Positions 22,561-34,640 of a stretch of 64,000 nucleotides of DNA are shown here, in pieces. Each line of letters starts with the position of its first letter. The stretch's first letter is position 1. Below the pieces are notes generated by a model. The model ran no database searches, was not told the origin of the DNA, and saw only the letters and a list, made by a program, of their open reading frames with translations. The stretch is taken from positions 1,409,658 to 1,473,657 of the forward strand of contig QVOM02000053.1 in NCBI GenBank assembly GCA_003586115.2, given 5' to 3'. The translations under genes and the position numbers were made by a program. This DNA is from Salvator merianae. Taxonomy: Eukaryota > Chordata > Lepidosauria > Squamata > Teiidae.

Positions 22561-24064
22561 TCACCCATCCCTCTGCTGTGTGGACAGACCCTGGTCTCTT
22601 GGTATCCAGCTGAGCATTTCTGCTCTTTACTTGCCATCGTTTTTTCCTTGCTCCAATTGTATAAGCAACACCTTGATGGAGGATTCTTATTTAAATGCAG
22701 AAATGTGTCATTCAAGTGGGCTGAATTTTCACTTGGAGAAATGCATCAGGTTTGCACTTGGTTCATGTAATGTACTTACGAGTTGCCGTGATTTGGAGGA
22801 TGTTTCTGTAATATCGCACATAACCACACTTGGTATTTATGTAGCATCATGTTTACCTGGGCAAACTGCCACTTGCGCTGAAGAAATAAACAAAGAACCA
22901 TTCTTCATGGGGGGGAGGGCTTTTTTATGTTTTATTTTTCAACTCTCTCCCTTCCTAACGCATCTCCTATATTGCTTAAAGTGGCTGTTTAAGATATCTT
23001 GTGTTGATAAAACATGCAATTTCTGGTTAAGTTAATTGTGGCGCCTAAGAGGAAAAAAAACTTTTCTTTTTTAAGTATACTTTGTCAAAACTTTGCTGAA
23101 GGAAAGTGCAAAATAGCTAAAGGACATAGAACTTGGAACATCTCACTTGATTGTAGCTACTCAGTCCTGATCCATTGCAAAATGAAGAAAGCACAGGAGT
23201 TGTGCGATGCCACAAGCTCTAGCCCAACCACAAGAAAAGCATCTTGTAATGTTTAAATCTCAGTCTGCCTCAATTTCCCAGCTGTAAAACTTATCCTTGG
23301 AAAGTATACTTCCACTAAAGGAGTAAACGATGCCTGGGAAGTGAAGAATTCTTCCCCGCTATTCTCTGCCATACAGACAAGTTGTTTGGAGCAGCGAAAA
23401 GCCTTCTCCACAGGAATCCAGCAAATCAAGAGTGCAGCCTTGAAACCAAATGTTCCCCGAGCTGCTGTAGTAGCAGCACACCGCCAGAAGGAGGTGCTGA
23501 CACATACAGTGGAATTATGAGTAGAGGGAGCAGAAAATGCTCTCCAGAACCAGCTGCAGGTCATTTTCTTTTTCTTTTTTCCCCCTGATCCTGTCTCCTG
23601 CATAAGGAAGAAAGAACCACTGTGAACCCGTGACACCATTTTAAAAAGTTGGTACCTGTGCAAGGGCAATCAGAGCTACAGAAAAAACGCAACACGCCTG
23701 TGTTCAATCACAGCCAAGCCAAATGAATTGGATCGCAACCTCCTCAAAGATAAAGTAGAAAATGGTCTCAAGTGTTCAGAGCAGAATTCAGCCAAGGCTC
23801 CTTTCCTTGGACTAAACTCCCATGATCGTAAACCAAAAGAGAGGCTTGATTATAGGTAATGGGGACTGTGGTCCAAAGGGAAAACTCCTCCGAGCTCTGA
23901 CCAGTGGGCCAGCACAGACAATGCTTCCTATAGGCTCCCATGTGAATGAGATTATCCCATCTGGAACAATTGGGTTGGCATTTCCCTTCCCTTGGCGTAT
24001 CACTTCCCTTCTAGTTAGAGCTACTGTTGTCACTCTGGCCACTGCGTATGTGCAGAGGCTGAAA
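22561..24064. other. Unassigned, partly AT-rich
   Basis: No supported gene. The stretch 22,700-23,250 shows no repeat structure to my eye and could be unique DNA. A T-rich run precedes 23,590. Confidence 0.3.
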
Positions 24065-24260
24065 AGACAGCCGTGCATACGTGATGCTCACGATCATGCA
24101 CTTCCAGGGATTTCGCACCAGTAAAATACCCGGATGTGCACGCCACCAAAAGGCACACAGACGGCGTGGTCCCCCGTGCTGTCTAGCCAACAGCTGATCG
24201 TTCCAGAGGGTCTTTTTTCTGGAATATTGCCTGTTAGTGTTATACCTGCCCAGCTTACGC
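24065..24260. mobile_element. Foldback element, family D, copy 2
   Basis: It shares 'gacagccgtgcatacg', 'cggcgtggtcccccgtgctg', 'gtctagccaacagctgatcg' and 'ttctggaatattgcctgtta' with 4,280-4,440. The phrase 'aaatacccggatg' (about 24,125-24,137) is also present in family C at 51,830. The D inner hairpin (aacagctgatcgttccagag with ctggaatattgcctgtt) is recognisable but decayed. Confidence 0.6.
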
Positions 24261-24833
24261 CACAAACATTCTTGCACTGCTAATTTTCTAAAACATTCTT
24301 GCATTTCACTGAAGTAGGAGAAGCTCTCTGATGAATACCAGTGACATGAAGAACTGAGGAAACGTGATAGATCATGAGTTATGGAGTCAGCGCTTAAACT
24401 GTTGAGAAGGTGTGAGGTATATTTCTGTGCATTCTCAACAAACAGGCCAGTAAATAATCTAAGAAGGTTTACGTATAAGCTAGTCAAGCTTGTACATGTT
24501 CCTGTGAAGGATTTATAGGAAAAGTGAGCAAACAGCAATTGTTGTGGTAACGGGCTCAAAGGAAAGAGGTACATTTGTTCAGCTTTTGTTTGCACTGTTG
24601 TTGTTAACAGGATAATTTTTTTGCTTCCCAGAAAGAAACTTCCTGTTCAGGGGTGTTCAGGTTTGTTTGTTTGTTTCCAAACCTGGTCCAAATATTTAGT
24701 AAATGAAATCTATGGAGAACCGGAGGGAAGCCAGAACACCTTGTGTGCCATTTAAAAAGGAATGGGCAGTCATGCCAACCAGATCTGATTTCAGCTGCCT
24801 TTCACTTAGCTTGCATTTGGCACACATTAACAA

Positions 24834-25012
24834 AAGCAGCTTGAAAGTGGCTTAGAGGCGGCAGTGTGTGGATGCTAGGGTGCTTGTACCACCTCTAATC
24901 CACATTAAAGGCCAGTGAATGCATTTGGGGAGACCATTTTCTGGCCTTTACTATGGATTGAGGCACTAGCAGGCAGATGCCGCCACCTCCATACGGCCTT
25001 TGAGCGTCTTTT
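24834..25012. mobile_element. Family G foldback element, copy 2
   Basis: The left half has 'aaagcagcttgaaagtggct', 'tagaggcggcag', 'tgtggatgct', 'cacctctaatccacatta' and 'aaggccag'. The right half has 'ctggcctttactatggattg', 'aggcactagcag' and 'gccgccacctcc', in inverted order. About 180 bp, nearly palindromic overall. Confidence 0.7.
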
Positions 25013-25276
25013 TCTTTTTAACTGCATGTGGATGCTGCTGCCAACTGACAACAGGACTCAAAGCCAGGTTGGATTCCTTGATATATTACTGCATTCAAAG
25101 TTTTAAGTCAAGTGGAAAGTACAGACTTGAGCAAAGTTGGCAACGGAAGCCCACGGTGATGAGTAAAATTGTACCCTGAGATTCCAAACTCTGCAAGAAG
25201 TATCCAGAGTTCCCCAGCATGGAGACGAAGCTGCTACAATGGCAGAGTCTTCAGAAACATTCCATGTAGGCGATGT

Positions 25277-25620
25277 CTGGATGCAGCCTTAGGGCCTTTT
25301 CACGCGTAGCAGAAGGTCCAGAAGAGAACCTTCTCTTCCTCAAGCCGGCGCAGAAGAGTCAGCCTCACCTGCCCCCTGGGCCACTCCATCCACTCTGGGA
25401 AGGAGCACGTCCTAGGACAGGCAACCTGTTTCTTCAGGTCTGCTTTCATCCCAGGGGTGACTAGACCAGCGCAGGGAGGCACGCAGAAGGGTACAGACCT
25501 CCCTGTTCTGAGCTAACCGGGGGACACGTATTGGTGGTGCACCAAAATGTGGTTCCCAGGGGAACCGAGGCTAGGAACTTCAGTTCCTAGCCCCTGCCGA
25601 ATCCGGAGGTGGCCTGGAGA
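25277..25620. mobile_element. Family E-like element, copy at 25.3 kb
   Basis: It starts with 'ctggatgcagcc' (25,277-25,288) and 'agggccttttcacgcgtag' (from 25,291). The hairpin 'ggggacacgtattggtggtg' with 'caccaaaatgtggttcccag' near 25,513-25,560 corresponds to the central hairpin at 8.8 and 60.55 kb. A second small palindrome is 'ctaggaacttcagttcctag'. The right end is unclear. Confidence 0.5.
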
Positions 25621-27329
25621 TCATACGACTGGTGATTGAGTGATAAAAGACTTTCATTGGGAGAAGGATCCGTGAAGAAAGATGAGAGAACCTGAACGCC
25701 AAATAATAATTGGTAGTTGTCGTGAAAGAGACCAGGAGCCAACTTGGCGTCTGTTTTTCTTCTATCCTATGTGCTATTCTTTTAAGAATTCTTCACCATA
25801 ATGTGGTAGTTTTATACTTTGAAATGAAATGAAATTTAACTTTTTTTTTAAAAAAAGGAAGGTTGAAGCACTCCGTTGGTAGCTCTTTCACCGGGTCAGC
25901 ACCTTCCTGACCTGTGTGTGGATGCAGCCCATCTACCGCCACCATTTCTCCATGGGACACTCATGCCTTCTTCTACAGCAGTGGCTCTCAAAGGGTGGTC
26001 CTTGAGATGTTCAGAGCCTCTCCCAGAATTCCATGCGCCGAGAGCCCCATCCGACCGGTGTAAATTGTGCCTGGTTCCCTGCTCTTCCGTGGGCAGGAAG
26101 GGACCACCTAGAGGGTGGGTGAGATCAGGGCAATCTGGGTGGCTTCCTCAGCTCCTGGGGGGGTCCTCCCAACCTCACCTTGTGGGTGAGGGTTGAGATC
26201 GTCACACGGACCACTCCGCATTGCTCGATCTCCCCTTTCAGCAAGATTTCAGCAAAGAATGAGGGGAGAGAAAACCAGAGCAGAATATGATTCCCACTCT
26301 CCTCTTTCTTTCCCCCTTCTAAAATTGTTTTGCACATAGAAAGCTTCAAGCCACCTCAACAAGGGGGATGTAGTCCTGTACACAGCTAGGACAGCACAAC
26401 AACGAAAAAAGTTTATAATTCTGTGTTTGGAAAAATTCCCCTTTTGGACTCTGTCTCCTATGACCCGAGCCAGCAGCCCACTCTGCCCTAATTAGCCCCT
26501 GCCCTCATCCCAAAGCCAGCGAAGATATGTGCAGGGGGATGTGGAGCTATCCAAACACAGAATCCCATCCTGCAGTCCTTTCCCTTGGCATAACTTTGCC
26601 CCCATGATACCCATGCTCTCCCTGACCCCCCACAGAGGGGCAGAGGGCATGACAAAGCCCCTTTTAAAACTTGTTTAGCAACGCACATACCAAGCATACT
26701 ACAGAATACCCCTAAATCCTGGGAGGCAGGAATGTGCCAAATGTCCCAGGCGCCTCAAACCCAGGGACTACGCTTCCCATGATCCCTTGGGACGAACGTT
26801 CCCCTGCACTCCGACTTTCTCATAAAAGTTCCATTGTTCCTGCGGCGCAGGGTTTACCACGAGCCACAGTTTTGGACCGCAGCTCCTTAGCATACATTCC
26901 AGCTACATAAAATAAGTTTCTGCAAACAACGGAAGAATGTCGTGGGTCAGGCGCTCGCATCCTGACCCACCACAGCAGGCCTGCTCCGTCGGTTTCTTGG
27001 TCTCCCGAGACATTTTTCTGAAAATGCCCAACTATTTCACCTTCAGCTAACCAGCTATTTTAAAATAACTGCCCCTATCTGGAGAATGTGTGAACTGAGG
27101 TTCTTGCTGAACTCAGAATTCCTTCGGGTGATAATGTTCAACTTTTATTTTTATTCTTCAATGCATTCATAATAGCATCCGGTGTCAAAAATGGAAACAT
27201 ACGCTGCATTGCATGTGTTCTGTGTATCAAACGCAGAACAGAACCGTCTTTATCGATGGCTCATTTGACCATATCATGCCGCATAAAAACAAATATTACA
27301 AAAATGGTATAAAACGATAACATTTACGT
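25621..27329. other. Unassigned sequence
   Basis: No supported gene. 'tgtggatgcagcc' at 25,917-25,929 is an isolated copy of the end motif of the foldback elements. The phrase 'gggactacgcttcccatgat' near 26,764-26,783 resembles a common squamate repeat (ACTACAACTCCCATCAT), too short to call. Confidence 0.3.
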
Positions 27330-27420
27330 GTTTGTTTATATTTCTATCCTGCCCTATACTTGGGGTTACAATATAATCAGTATAAAAAGAGATAAAATAA
27401 GTTAGCTAAAACAGTGCCTA
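27330..27420 (-). mobile_element. Probable L2-type LINE 3' tail remnant
   Basis: On the minus strand: 'tatagggcaggatagaaata' then 'taaacaaacacgtaaatg'. The GGGC.GGATA.AAATA..AAA pattern is the usual end of L2-like LINEs in squamates and is similar to 32,160-32,226. Confidence 0.4.
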
Positions 27421-27454
27421 CGGGGGGGGGGATGTCCCTCAGCCAAAGGGAATC

Positions 27455-27577
27455 TGTCCAGTCCATTGTCTCCTGCTTGAGGATGCCCAGAAGCACTTGA
27501 TGAGCCCCTGGGTGAGACAGGATGTTGGATCAGATGAGTTGTAGCCCAACCGGCAGGGCTCCTCTTAGGTTCTTGAG
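27455..27577 (-). mobile_element. Interspersed repeat H, partial minus-strand copy
   Basis: The plus strand reads 'ctcctgcttgaggatgccca', 'gaagcacttgatgagcccct', 'gggtgagacaggatgttgga' and ends 'agggctcctcttaggttctt'. This is the H repeat in reverse and lies directly beside the family E element at 27,584. Confidence 0.75.
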
Positions 27578-27583
27578 TTCTAC

Positions 27584-27906
27584 GGAACCTTCCACACTTT
27601 GGAGCCAGCTTCCGGGTTCTCCGATGGGCAGCCTTGGAGCCCCCAGGGAACCCACTTTGGTGGCGCAATTTTGTGCATCGTTGAAATGGCTGCTGAACTG
27701 GCCCATAGATGCACACACCCTTCCGTGCACCTCCTGGGCTGGTTTAGCCCTCGCTAGACTATCAGTAGGCCTGTTAAAACAAGTAGACCAGTATCCTGGC
27801 CTAGGCAGCCATTTTGGTCACCTAGACCAGGCTACTATTATGGATGCAGCTTGTACGCAGGGGGCGTGACCTCCCCATGAACCACGCCAGTATGTGGAAG
27901 GAAGAC
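27584..27906. mobile_element. Family E element, copy at 27.7 kb
   Basis: The left end 'ggaaccttccacacttt' (27,584-27,600) and the right end 'agtatgtggaaggaag' (about 27,889-27,904) are inverted copies. Inside are 'cccactttggtggcgcaatt', 'tagactatcagtaggcctg...aagtagaccagta' and 'cctaggcagccattttggtc', all seen in the other copies. Length about 323 bp. Confidence 0.7.
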
Positions 27907-28099
27907 CTCTGGACCCCTTGCTGACCTGGGCCAAACCTAAGTGCAGAAAGTCCCTTGTTTCAAGGCATGGAGACCAAGGCAAGGAAGTCATCTTGGCTGC
28001 TGTTTCCAGAACCCCAGGTTCAGCCCTAATGTTTGAGAGCTGATGGGAATTCAACGCTCATCAAATTAGCCACTGTTTTCCCAAACGGTTAGCTTTCTC

Positions 28100-28260
28100 C
28101 CCGGGCCAAGACACTCAGTGCATTATTTTAAGCTTGATTTAAACCACAGCGGCAATAACACCTCTTTGATTGATTCTGTGTGTGATAATTATCTTGACAG
28201 AAAGATGATGATCCACCCAGTCAAGGTGCTGGAAACAATCCTATTTGGGACGAGGACGAA
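28100..28260. other. Candidate conserved non-coding sequence
   Basis: Unique-looking DNA with dense transcription-factor-like words: 'aaaccaca' (RUNX-like), 'ctttgattgatt' (TCF- and PBX-like), 'tgataattatctt' (GATA- and homeodomain-like) and 'cttgacag' (MEIS/TGIF-like). No repeat structure seen. Conservation cannot be judged from one sequence. Confidence 0.3.
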
Positions 28261-28443
28261 GATCAGCCCTTCCCGGCTTGCCTTCTTAAAACGTTTCTTC
28301 TTCCCGCAAGAAAACCTGGAAGGCAAAGAGCTCCTCCCTCCACTCCACTTTTCATCCAAGGTGGGAAATGGAGAAGGAGGGCTCAGAGAGATTATCCTAG
28401 GCTCTGCCTTCGGATAGCAAGGGGAAATGCTGGATATAAAAGG

Positions 28444-28538
28444 CAGAGGCGCCCCATTGCTTTAAGGCGGGTGTTCGGGACCTGCAGGAAGGGGGCAATT
28501 GCTGTTTGTGGGGCCTCCGTGCCTCCGTACTGTTGCAG
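28444..28538 (+). mobile_element. Family A palindromic element, single arm
   Basis: 'cagaggcgccccattgcttt', 'aaggcgggtgttcgggacct' and 'gggcctccgtgcctccgtac' then 'tgttgcag' follow the arm of the complete element at 52,729-52,939. The match ends at the position of that element's loop. The other arm is missing. Confidence 0.65.
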
Positions 28539-31059
28539 AAGGGAGCTGAGCCCATTATTTTAACTGTTTGAGTGTGTTTTTTTGTCCATCTATGAAAGGG
28601 ATGCTTTTTCTTCAGGGGGCAACTGGAAAAAGCTCTGTCCGATTGCGTCCTCAGACTAGCTTGCTTGTGCAGCTCAGCTGATTCTGAAAGTCAGGGTACA
28701 GGTGGTGAAACTGAAGACCAGCGTGGTGAGCTTCCCACAGTTTCTCCTTCAGTGCAAGTGTTTCCCCTCAACAAACTACAGGCAACCCTATGCTTGCCTG
28801 CAATTTGTAGTAGGAAGAAAGCTTCTGTTTACCCTTGCTCACCTAGTAAAAGCAGACCAAGCAACATTTTTGGCAAGAACAAGTTCTTCTTGTTATGCCA
28901 GAGAAAGATAAACTTGGAGCAGGATTCCATCTCAGAGAAGACTGCATGGTTGATGGCAGAAGACCCCAGATTCAGCCCTTGAAAGACTGGGGAGAAGGCT
29001 GAAATCTTAGAGCTCTACTGCCAAATGGTTTGGATTCCCAATCAGCCTTTGCCCACTTTGTACCTGTTAGATGTTTGGGGGCTACAAGGGCTGCACTGGA
29101 TGACCCTGGAAAGAGTCCTAGACCAAGTTGTCACTGTCTTATTCCACTGCAAGAATGTGAATTTATCCATTTCTGCTAATTTCACAATTTTTATAGTCCA
29201 GCCCTTAATAAATGGTATCTTTGCAATTTCCATACCTGAACATACAAAATTCGTGCTGCAGTAATCCTATATTGCAATAATACATTATATTTCTCCAATA
29301 TCTATAAGACCCAATAAAATACATTATATTTCTCCAATTTTTTATACATTTCTCCAGTTTCTCTTGGTATTGCAATCTAGGCTGTCCTTTGGCTGCCTGG
29401 ACTTGCCTAGGTTGCATCCAACACAGATGCAGTGGCCTACTGGGGGCCCAGGGAGGGAGACCCAGAAAAGGGCCACAGGTAGGGCAGAAAAGGCTATCAC
29501 CTGGAATTATACTCAGTGCTGCAATACAGCTGCGTTCTTCATGCTCTGGCAACCTCTCGTTCGATCACTGACTTAGATGCTTTCCTTTGTTTCTACCATG
29601 CAAGCCAACACAAAAGAAAGAAATCCATTCTGTTCTGCAAAAGTGCAAATATGAGCGGCAAATGTTCTTGCAAGATGCAGAACTCGAAAACACAGTCACA
29701 CTCAATTTACATGGGTTCTGACTGTGCAGTTTCACTATAACATGCTCGAAAAATGGTGACCTGCCTTGACTTACATGTCCCCACTGGTTCCCTGTAGCAT
29801 GGATTCCTATCAAAACTGCATGGGCAGAGAGCAACCCTGCAGCATGGTGCTCCAGAAGCCATCTTCCTACTTGTGTTGCTACAGGGAGGAAGGTGTTTGG
29901 TTGGTCTGTGAGGGCAAATGAGTTCCCAGGGCAGCTCTTTGTGAGTTTGGCTACGTTGACATGGAGTGTGTAGAATGTAGAAAGGAGTGGGGCGGGTTGT
30001 TTGTGTGCGTATTTGTGTGCATTCAGTCTGCTTACTAGTATTGCTCTGTGTGCTGGTGACTCAGGTCCTTTTGCACTCACCTCTGCTGGAGCAGCCTAAC
30101 TATCACAGTCCTCTCCGTTCTGGGACAAGAAGTGAAGTGCTGTCTGCACTGTGAGGGTGGAGACGCCATCTGTCCTGGGCTCAGCTCAGCAGCAATGCAG
30201 ATGCACCTTTGGGGCATGGGGCATCAAACTTCTGCCTGTAATCTGGTCTTGTTAAGGGGGAAAAAAGATGTCAACGTGATGTTTCTCTATCCAGGCGTCT
30301 GTAACTAGCACTAAAGAGTTCCTTTCTTGATCTGCGACTTATGTGAATATTGAATATTGACCGTGCACCAGGCACCCTCATTCCCTGTGACTGCAAAGTT
30401 GTTTTTCAATTTGCTCCATGGTGTCACAACTGCCTCATTTGTTTTACCCATGTTTCCTGTTTCGAGGCCATCTGCGATGCAGTGATAAGATCTTCTGAGC
30501 TGATGGGCTTCCTCTTTTAGGATCAAACATCTGGTTTCAAAATGGCCACCCTGCAGAAGAGCTGGCTGTGGGTGTGACCAGGGCAAGGATGAAACCCAAG
30601 AAAGCCAGCTCCCACCCGTAGCCACTTGGGGGCAAAAATTCAAAATCACAGAGGCACTGGGAAGGGAAGAAAGATACTTAGGGAGCAAAGGATAGCAGCA
30701 GGTACTCATTTGAGTCCTTGCTGGTTTTTAGGGTCTTCGGTGAAATGGGCAAAGCCTTCTGCCCCTGTTCAGCCCCCAAGACTGCACAAGCAGCAACAGG
30801 GGAGCTCAATTTGAGTGTTCGCAGACTACCTCCACTGTTGCAGTCAATGCCTGACCACCATAGACATATGCTCAGTGGCCAGGGGACAAAGCTGCATTCC
30901 CCTCTGCAATTTGGGGCTGCTGCAGACATTTCCCAGGCCTCCAGGGCAGGGTGTTGTATTAGACTATAGTTGTTTCCACATGGTCCAGGCAACCTGCCCC
31001 ATGAAGCCTCCTGGCCTCCAACATTGCCTGCCAGAGGTGTTTCCGCTGGGCACTCAGAA
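28539..31059. other. Unassigned sequence
   Basis: No gene or named repeat. A small internal duplication 'aatacattatatttctccaa' occurs at about 29,279-29,298 and 29,319-29,338. Confidence 0.3.
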
Positions 31060-31147
31060 ACTGCACACTTGCAGCACGGCTTCCGGGTGCCCAGTGAAAT
31101 GTTTGCTTGAATTTTTGAACACGAACTGGACTTTGCACGTCCCTAGG
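31060..31147. mobile_element. hAT-like element end
   Basis: The right end 'gcacgtccctag' (31,135-31,146) reads CTAGGGACGTGC on the other strand, a hAT-type terminus, preceded by 'gaacacgaactggactttg'. The left boundary is not visible. Related in style to 6,484-6,842 and 19,599-19,760. Confidence 0.4.
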
Positions 31148-32159
31148 ATTCACAGTTGGAAGGCCACCCTGAGACCAGGGTGCGGTACTAGACGGGCCAG
31201 TGGTTAAGCCCAGCAGGGCGTGGCTGTAGCCCTTACATTCACGTTGATAGTCAGTGCTATAGCCAAGAATCATAGAAATGGAAGCCCATTAAGAGGAGCT
31301 TTTCTAGGTTTTGGAACCCAGAAAATATAACTCAAACACAGACCTAGGAGGGTCATTTGGCGAACATTCTGTTCTTAGGTGGGAGGATAAATTGGTTGTC
31401 ATCAAGCACCTTTCCAGCTGATGTCATCTCATCTGTCTGGAAGAAAGTGTATAAACTCAGAGCAGAAAGCGACCCCCTGCTGAATCCTGGCCTCCATGAT
31501 CTCCAATGGTTCCCAATTCCTCATATTACCAGATGGTGGTTGTGCAGATAACTCTACTTGCATACAGAACATATTTCAGTGAAGGCATGGCTCCCAATTA
31601 TTAGGAAAAACAGCAGCAAGGATTTGCTTTTGGGAAAACCAGGCTTATACATGATCTTAGAAATCCGTAGGAGATGGAAGCTGAAGGATTAATTACACCT
31701 AGCAGAAGTGACTGAGTGACATATTCTGCTTTTGGAGCGTATCTTTACTCCATCCCTTGCCTTTTGTTTAGATTTTTAGTTTGAGTTTAGGATAATCTCA
31801 TAGTTCTAGGGATTTTATTTTATGCTTGCTATTTCAAGAAGATCCTACGGATCAAGGAAATTTTCACTAATTAAGTTTCATTTATATGACCTTGCTTGTA
31901 ATCCTGTGATCGTTATCCTCCATTAATTCTGACAGACAGCACGTGCAGCGTGTTTTTCCATATAGATGAGGGAAGATTAATTGTATTATTTTAGATCTTT
32001 TTATACTCTGGATATTTGTGGAATACATTCCCCCCCACACACACAAGTTCCCAGTCACCTACTTTGCACACTTTCCTGTACCATCTTGAGAACTTTTTGT
32101 TTTACACACATTTTTGCTGACTTTTTTATTAAAGCAACTTTTTTAAAGAAGAGGGTTTT
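31148..32159. other. Unassigned, AT-rich from about 31,700
   Basis: No supported gene. It may be an old LINE 3' part leading into the tail at 32,160, but I recognise no coding block. Confidence 0.3.
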
Positions 32160-32226
32160 TTTCTGTTCAACCATCTTGGAACATTTTGGATGAGAGGCAG
32201 GATAAAGATTTGACAGATAAATAAAT
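32160..32226 (+). mobile_element. L2-type LINE 3' tail
   Basis: 'ggatgagaggcaggataaag' followed by 'atttgacagataaataaatg' is the typical squamate L2-like terminus with an AAAT tail. Confidence 0.5.
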
Positions 32227-32241
32227 GTGAAACTGAAACCT

Positions 32242-32603
32242 GGGGCCTTTCTGCACTTACCTTGCCAGACCACCCCGCACCGGCCTTCAAGCTTGCACGA
32301 GCTTCAAGGTTGGGCTCTGGGGGCTAGGAACCTTTGCTCCCCGAGGACCTATTTTGGTGATTCAATAAGGTTTGCTCCTGAAAAGAGTCCCCTGTAACTG
32401 AAACACGGAGGCACATGCTTTCTGCATGCCTCCACGTTCCAGATTACGCTATTTCAGGTGATCCAGCCTGGTCTACACTCTGCCCAGTGCAGATGGAGCA
32501 TACCAGGAGCGGGAGAGGACTCTCTGGTCCACTCTAAGGTGCAGACAAAAGACACCCAGAAATGGACGGTGGTCCAGTCTACCACCCAGTGTGGAAAGGC
32601 CCT
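32242..32603. mobile_element. Family E element, best-bounded copy
   Basis: Terminal inverted repeats 'ggggcctttctgcactta' (from 32,242) and 'ccagtgtggaaaggccc' (to 32,603) define about 362 bp. Inside are small palindromes: 'ccttcaagcttgcacgagct' (to 'tcaagg'), 'ggaggcacatg...catgcctcc' (about 32,409-32,435), and the phrase 'cctattttggtg'. No transposase coding. No convincing target duplication. Confidence 0.75.
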
Positions 32604-33290
32604 TCCAAGAGCAGGAAATATGAGTCACAATCTTGCAAGCATGAAAGCTTGCAGGGTGCCAGTTCACTGCTGTTTGGAATCTGGAGGAGGCTGCTATCCC
32701 AGGCAGATAAGTACCCAGCTGGTCTCCATAGTTGTGCTGATGCTTCCGGAAACTCTCAACTGTTTCAGGTTTGCCACGTTAGACTTGCTCTGCCTCAGAC
32801 TGACGCCAGGTGGCAGCATTCTCAGAAGATCAAGGCTGCTTCAGGGTGCCTGTGCAATTTGTTCGATCAACCGGCCTGGCAGTCTGCAACACATACACTC
32901 TCTTTGTCCTTACTGAGGACAGAGACTGAGTTTCCTTACCCCATTTAAGGAAAGTGAACTTGGGAAATTTGCACTAACTAAACCAATGTGCAACACAAAC
33001 TGCAGGCAGACTATGAAATTCACACTGCTCCAGGTTTTGCAGGGCAACTGACTAACCACGTTCCTCTTCCCCAGAGCTTTAGAAAGTGCAATTTAGAGAA
33101 AGGTGTGCACAAAAACACGAGCCTTAGGGATGCAGAAAATGCCTTATGTTGGAAGAAGGGACTCATATAAATGTGTACAGTTATCTGCCACATGGCAATC
33201 CCTTGTTGTCTCCACTACTGCTAGGCAAAATGATGTCTAAACCACTTTATTGGGGGGGGGGGATGTCTCCAGGACTGGTTGGACATCAAG

Positions 33291-33348
33291 TGAAGCCCGC
33301 AAACCGGTGTGCATCAGCAAATGAAGCCCGCAAACCGGTGTGCATCAG
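33291..33348. repeat. Two direct copies of a 27-bp unit
   Basis: The unit beginning 'tgaagcccgcaaaccggtgt' and ending 'gcatcag' is exact at 33,291-33,317 and 33,322-33,348 (period 31). It follows a G-run at 33,252-33,262. Confidence 0.95.
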
Positions 33349-34640
33349 AGGTAGCCATGTCTGTTTGTGCCCAGTTGCATTGAATTTTAGATGGCAGAGG
33401 GAAATGGAAAGCATCACCTTCATCCTTCCCTTGTCTTGTTCGTCCCAGATCAGTTTGCCTTTTGAACAATCCAGCTGCCGGCAGCAGCCTTTAGAATTCC
33501 ACTGTCCTGAGCCAGCAAATCATATGACCCATGACAGGTTAGATCAGAGGAAGACCTGCTGGCACCCCAAGGACTCCCAATGGACCACTAGGCTGCAAGA
33601 GAGGAGCTTCTATTTGCATCCACTCCCCTCGGCCGTCCCCAAAGCAGGGACTGGACACTCGCTGGTTGGGAGCGCTTTGATTTGGTTTCCTGAATGGGGC
33701 AAATCTGGTGACCTTAGGGAGCCCTTTCAATGACAGGACTCTCTGGTTCTGTGTCAACATGCTCAGTGTTCTGGGGAGCATGCACAGCATGAAAGAACGG
33801 TAATTGGATGACAAGCACCCAAACGTTCTACCGCAAACTGTTGGCTTTGCATTTCCAGGGAAGAAAAGTCGCGGCCATGAAACGGATATCCATGGGAAAG
33901 TCTTAGAGTGAAGGATGAGATGTCAATGTTTAAAGGCAATCAATAAAACCAGGGAATTGACCTTTTTGTTTGCTATAAGGGAACCTGAATTCCACCACTT
34001 CTGCCAAGAGATCCCGTTTCTTGAGAAGCAGGAAAGCGATCTCCGGGCAGACGTTGCCTTAGCTTGCCGTCGTGTTTGAAATTACTTGGCAAAGGGCTGA
34101 TCCAGCAGAGACACAGCAGGCTTACTGTGAGAGCAGCAGCGAGAGCCAAACCTCAGGAGGACGCGGGTCTCTCCTCAGCCGGCGGCCACAGGCAAATGCC
34201 AGCTCTTGGTGTTCTGCTGCATTCTGTCCAAGCAGTTACAGCTGCGAGGAAGGAGGCATGCTCCACCTGCAGCAGAGTGAGGAACGTGCTTTTTTAAGAC
34301 TACAACTCCCATAGTCCTCAGCAAACGAGCAAGTAAGTAAAACCTTTGTTATGGCATTAGACCGGCAAATATAGAAAGTTAAGTATACAAGGGAGAAAGA
34401 AAAACAACCATTCAAACAGCACTGAGAATAACAGAGATGACGGAACCTTATAAGCTAACTTGGAATTTTAAAATACTGAGAGATCTATAAGCTAAAAAAA
34501 TATGAATTTAGCAACTTGATGGGTAATTGGGGTGACTCTGTGCTCTAATAGTAATCTAGCATAACAGTTAACAAGATGCCCCAGGTGGAGTATTAATATA
34601 AATCTAGCACAAGGTCAAATTTAGGGCACTGTTCTTCTCT

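Noticed and set aside
24011..24595. 194-codon minus-strand open frame
   Set aside because: It overlaps the family D foldback element and shows no known domain. Likely chance.
33146..33733. 195-codon plus-strand open frame
   Set aside because: It spans a G-run and a 27-bp tandem duplication; no family resemblance.
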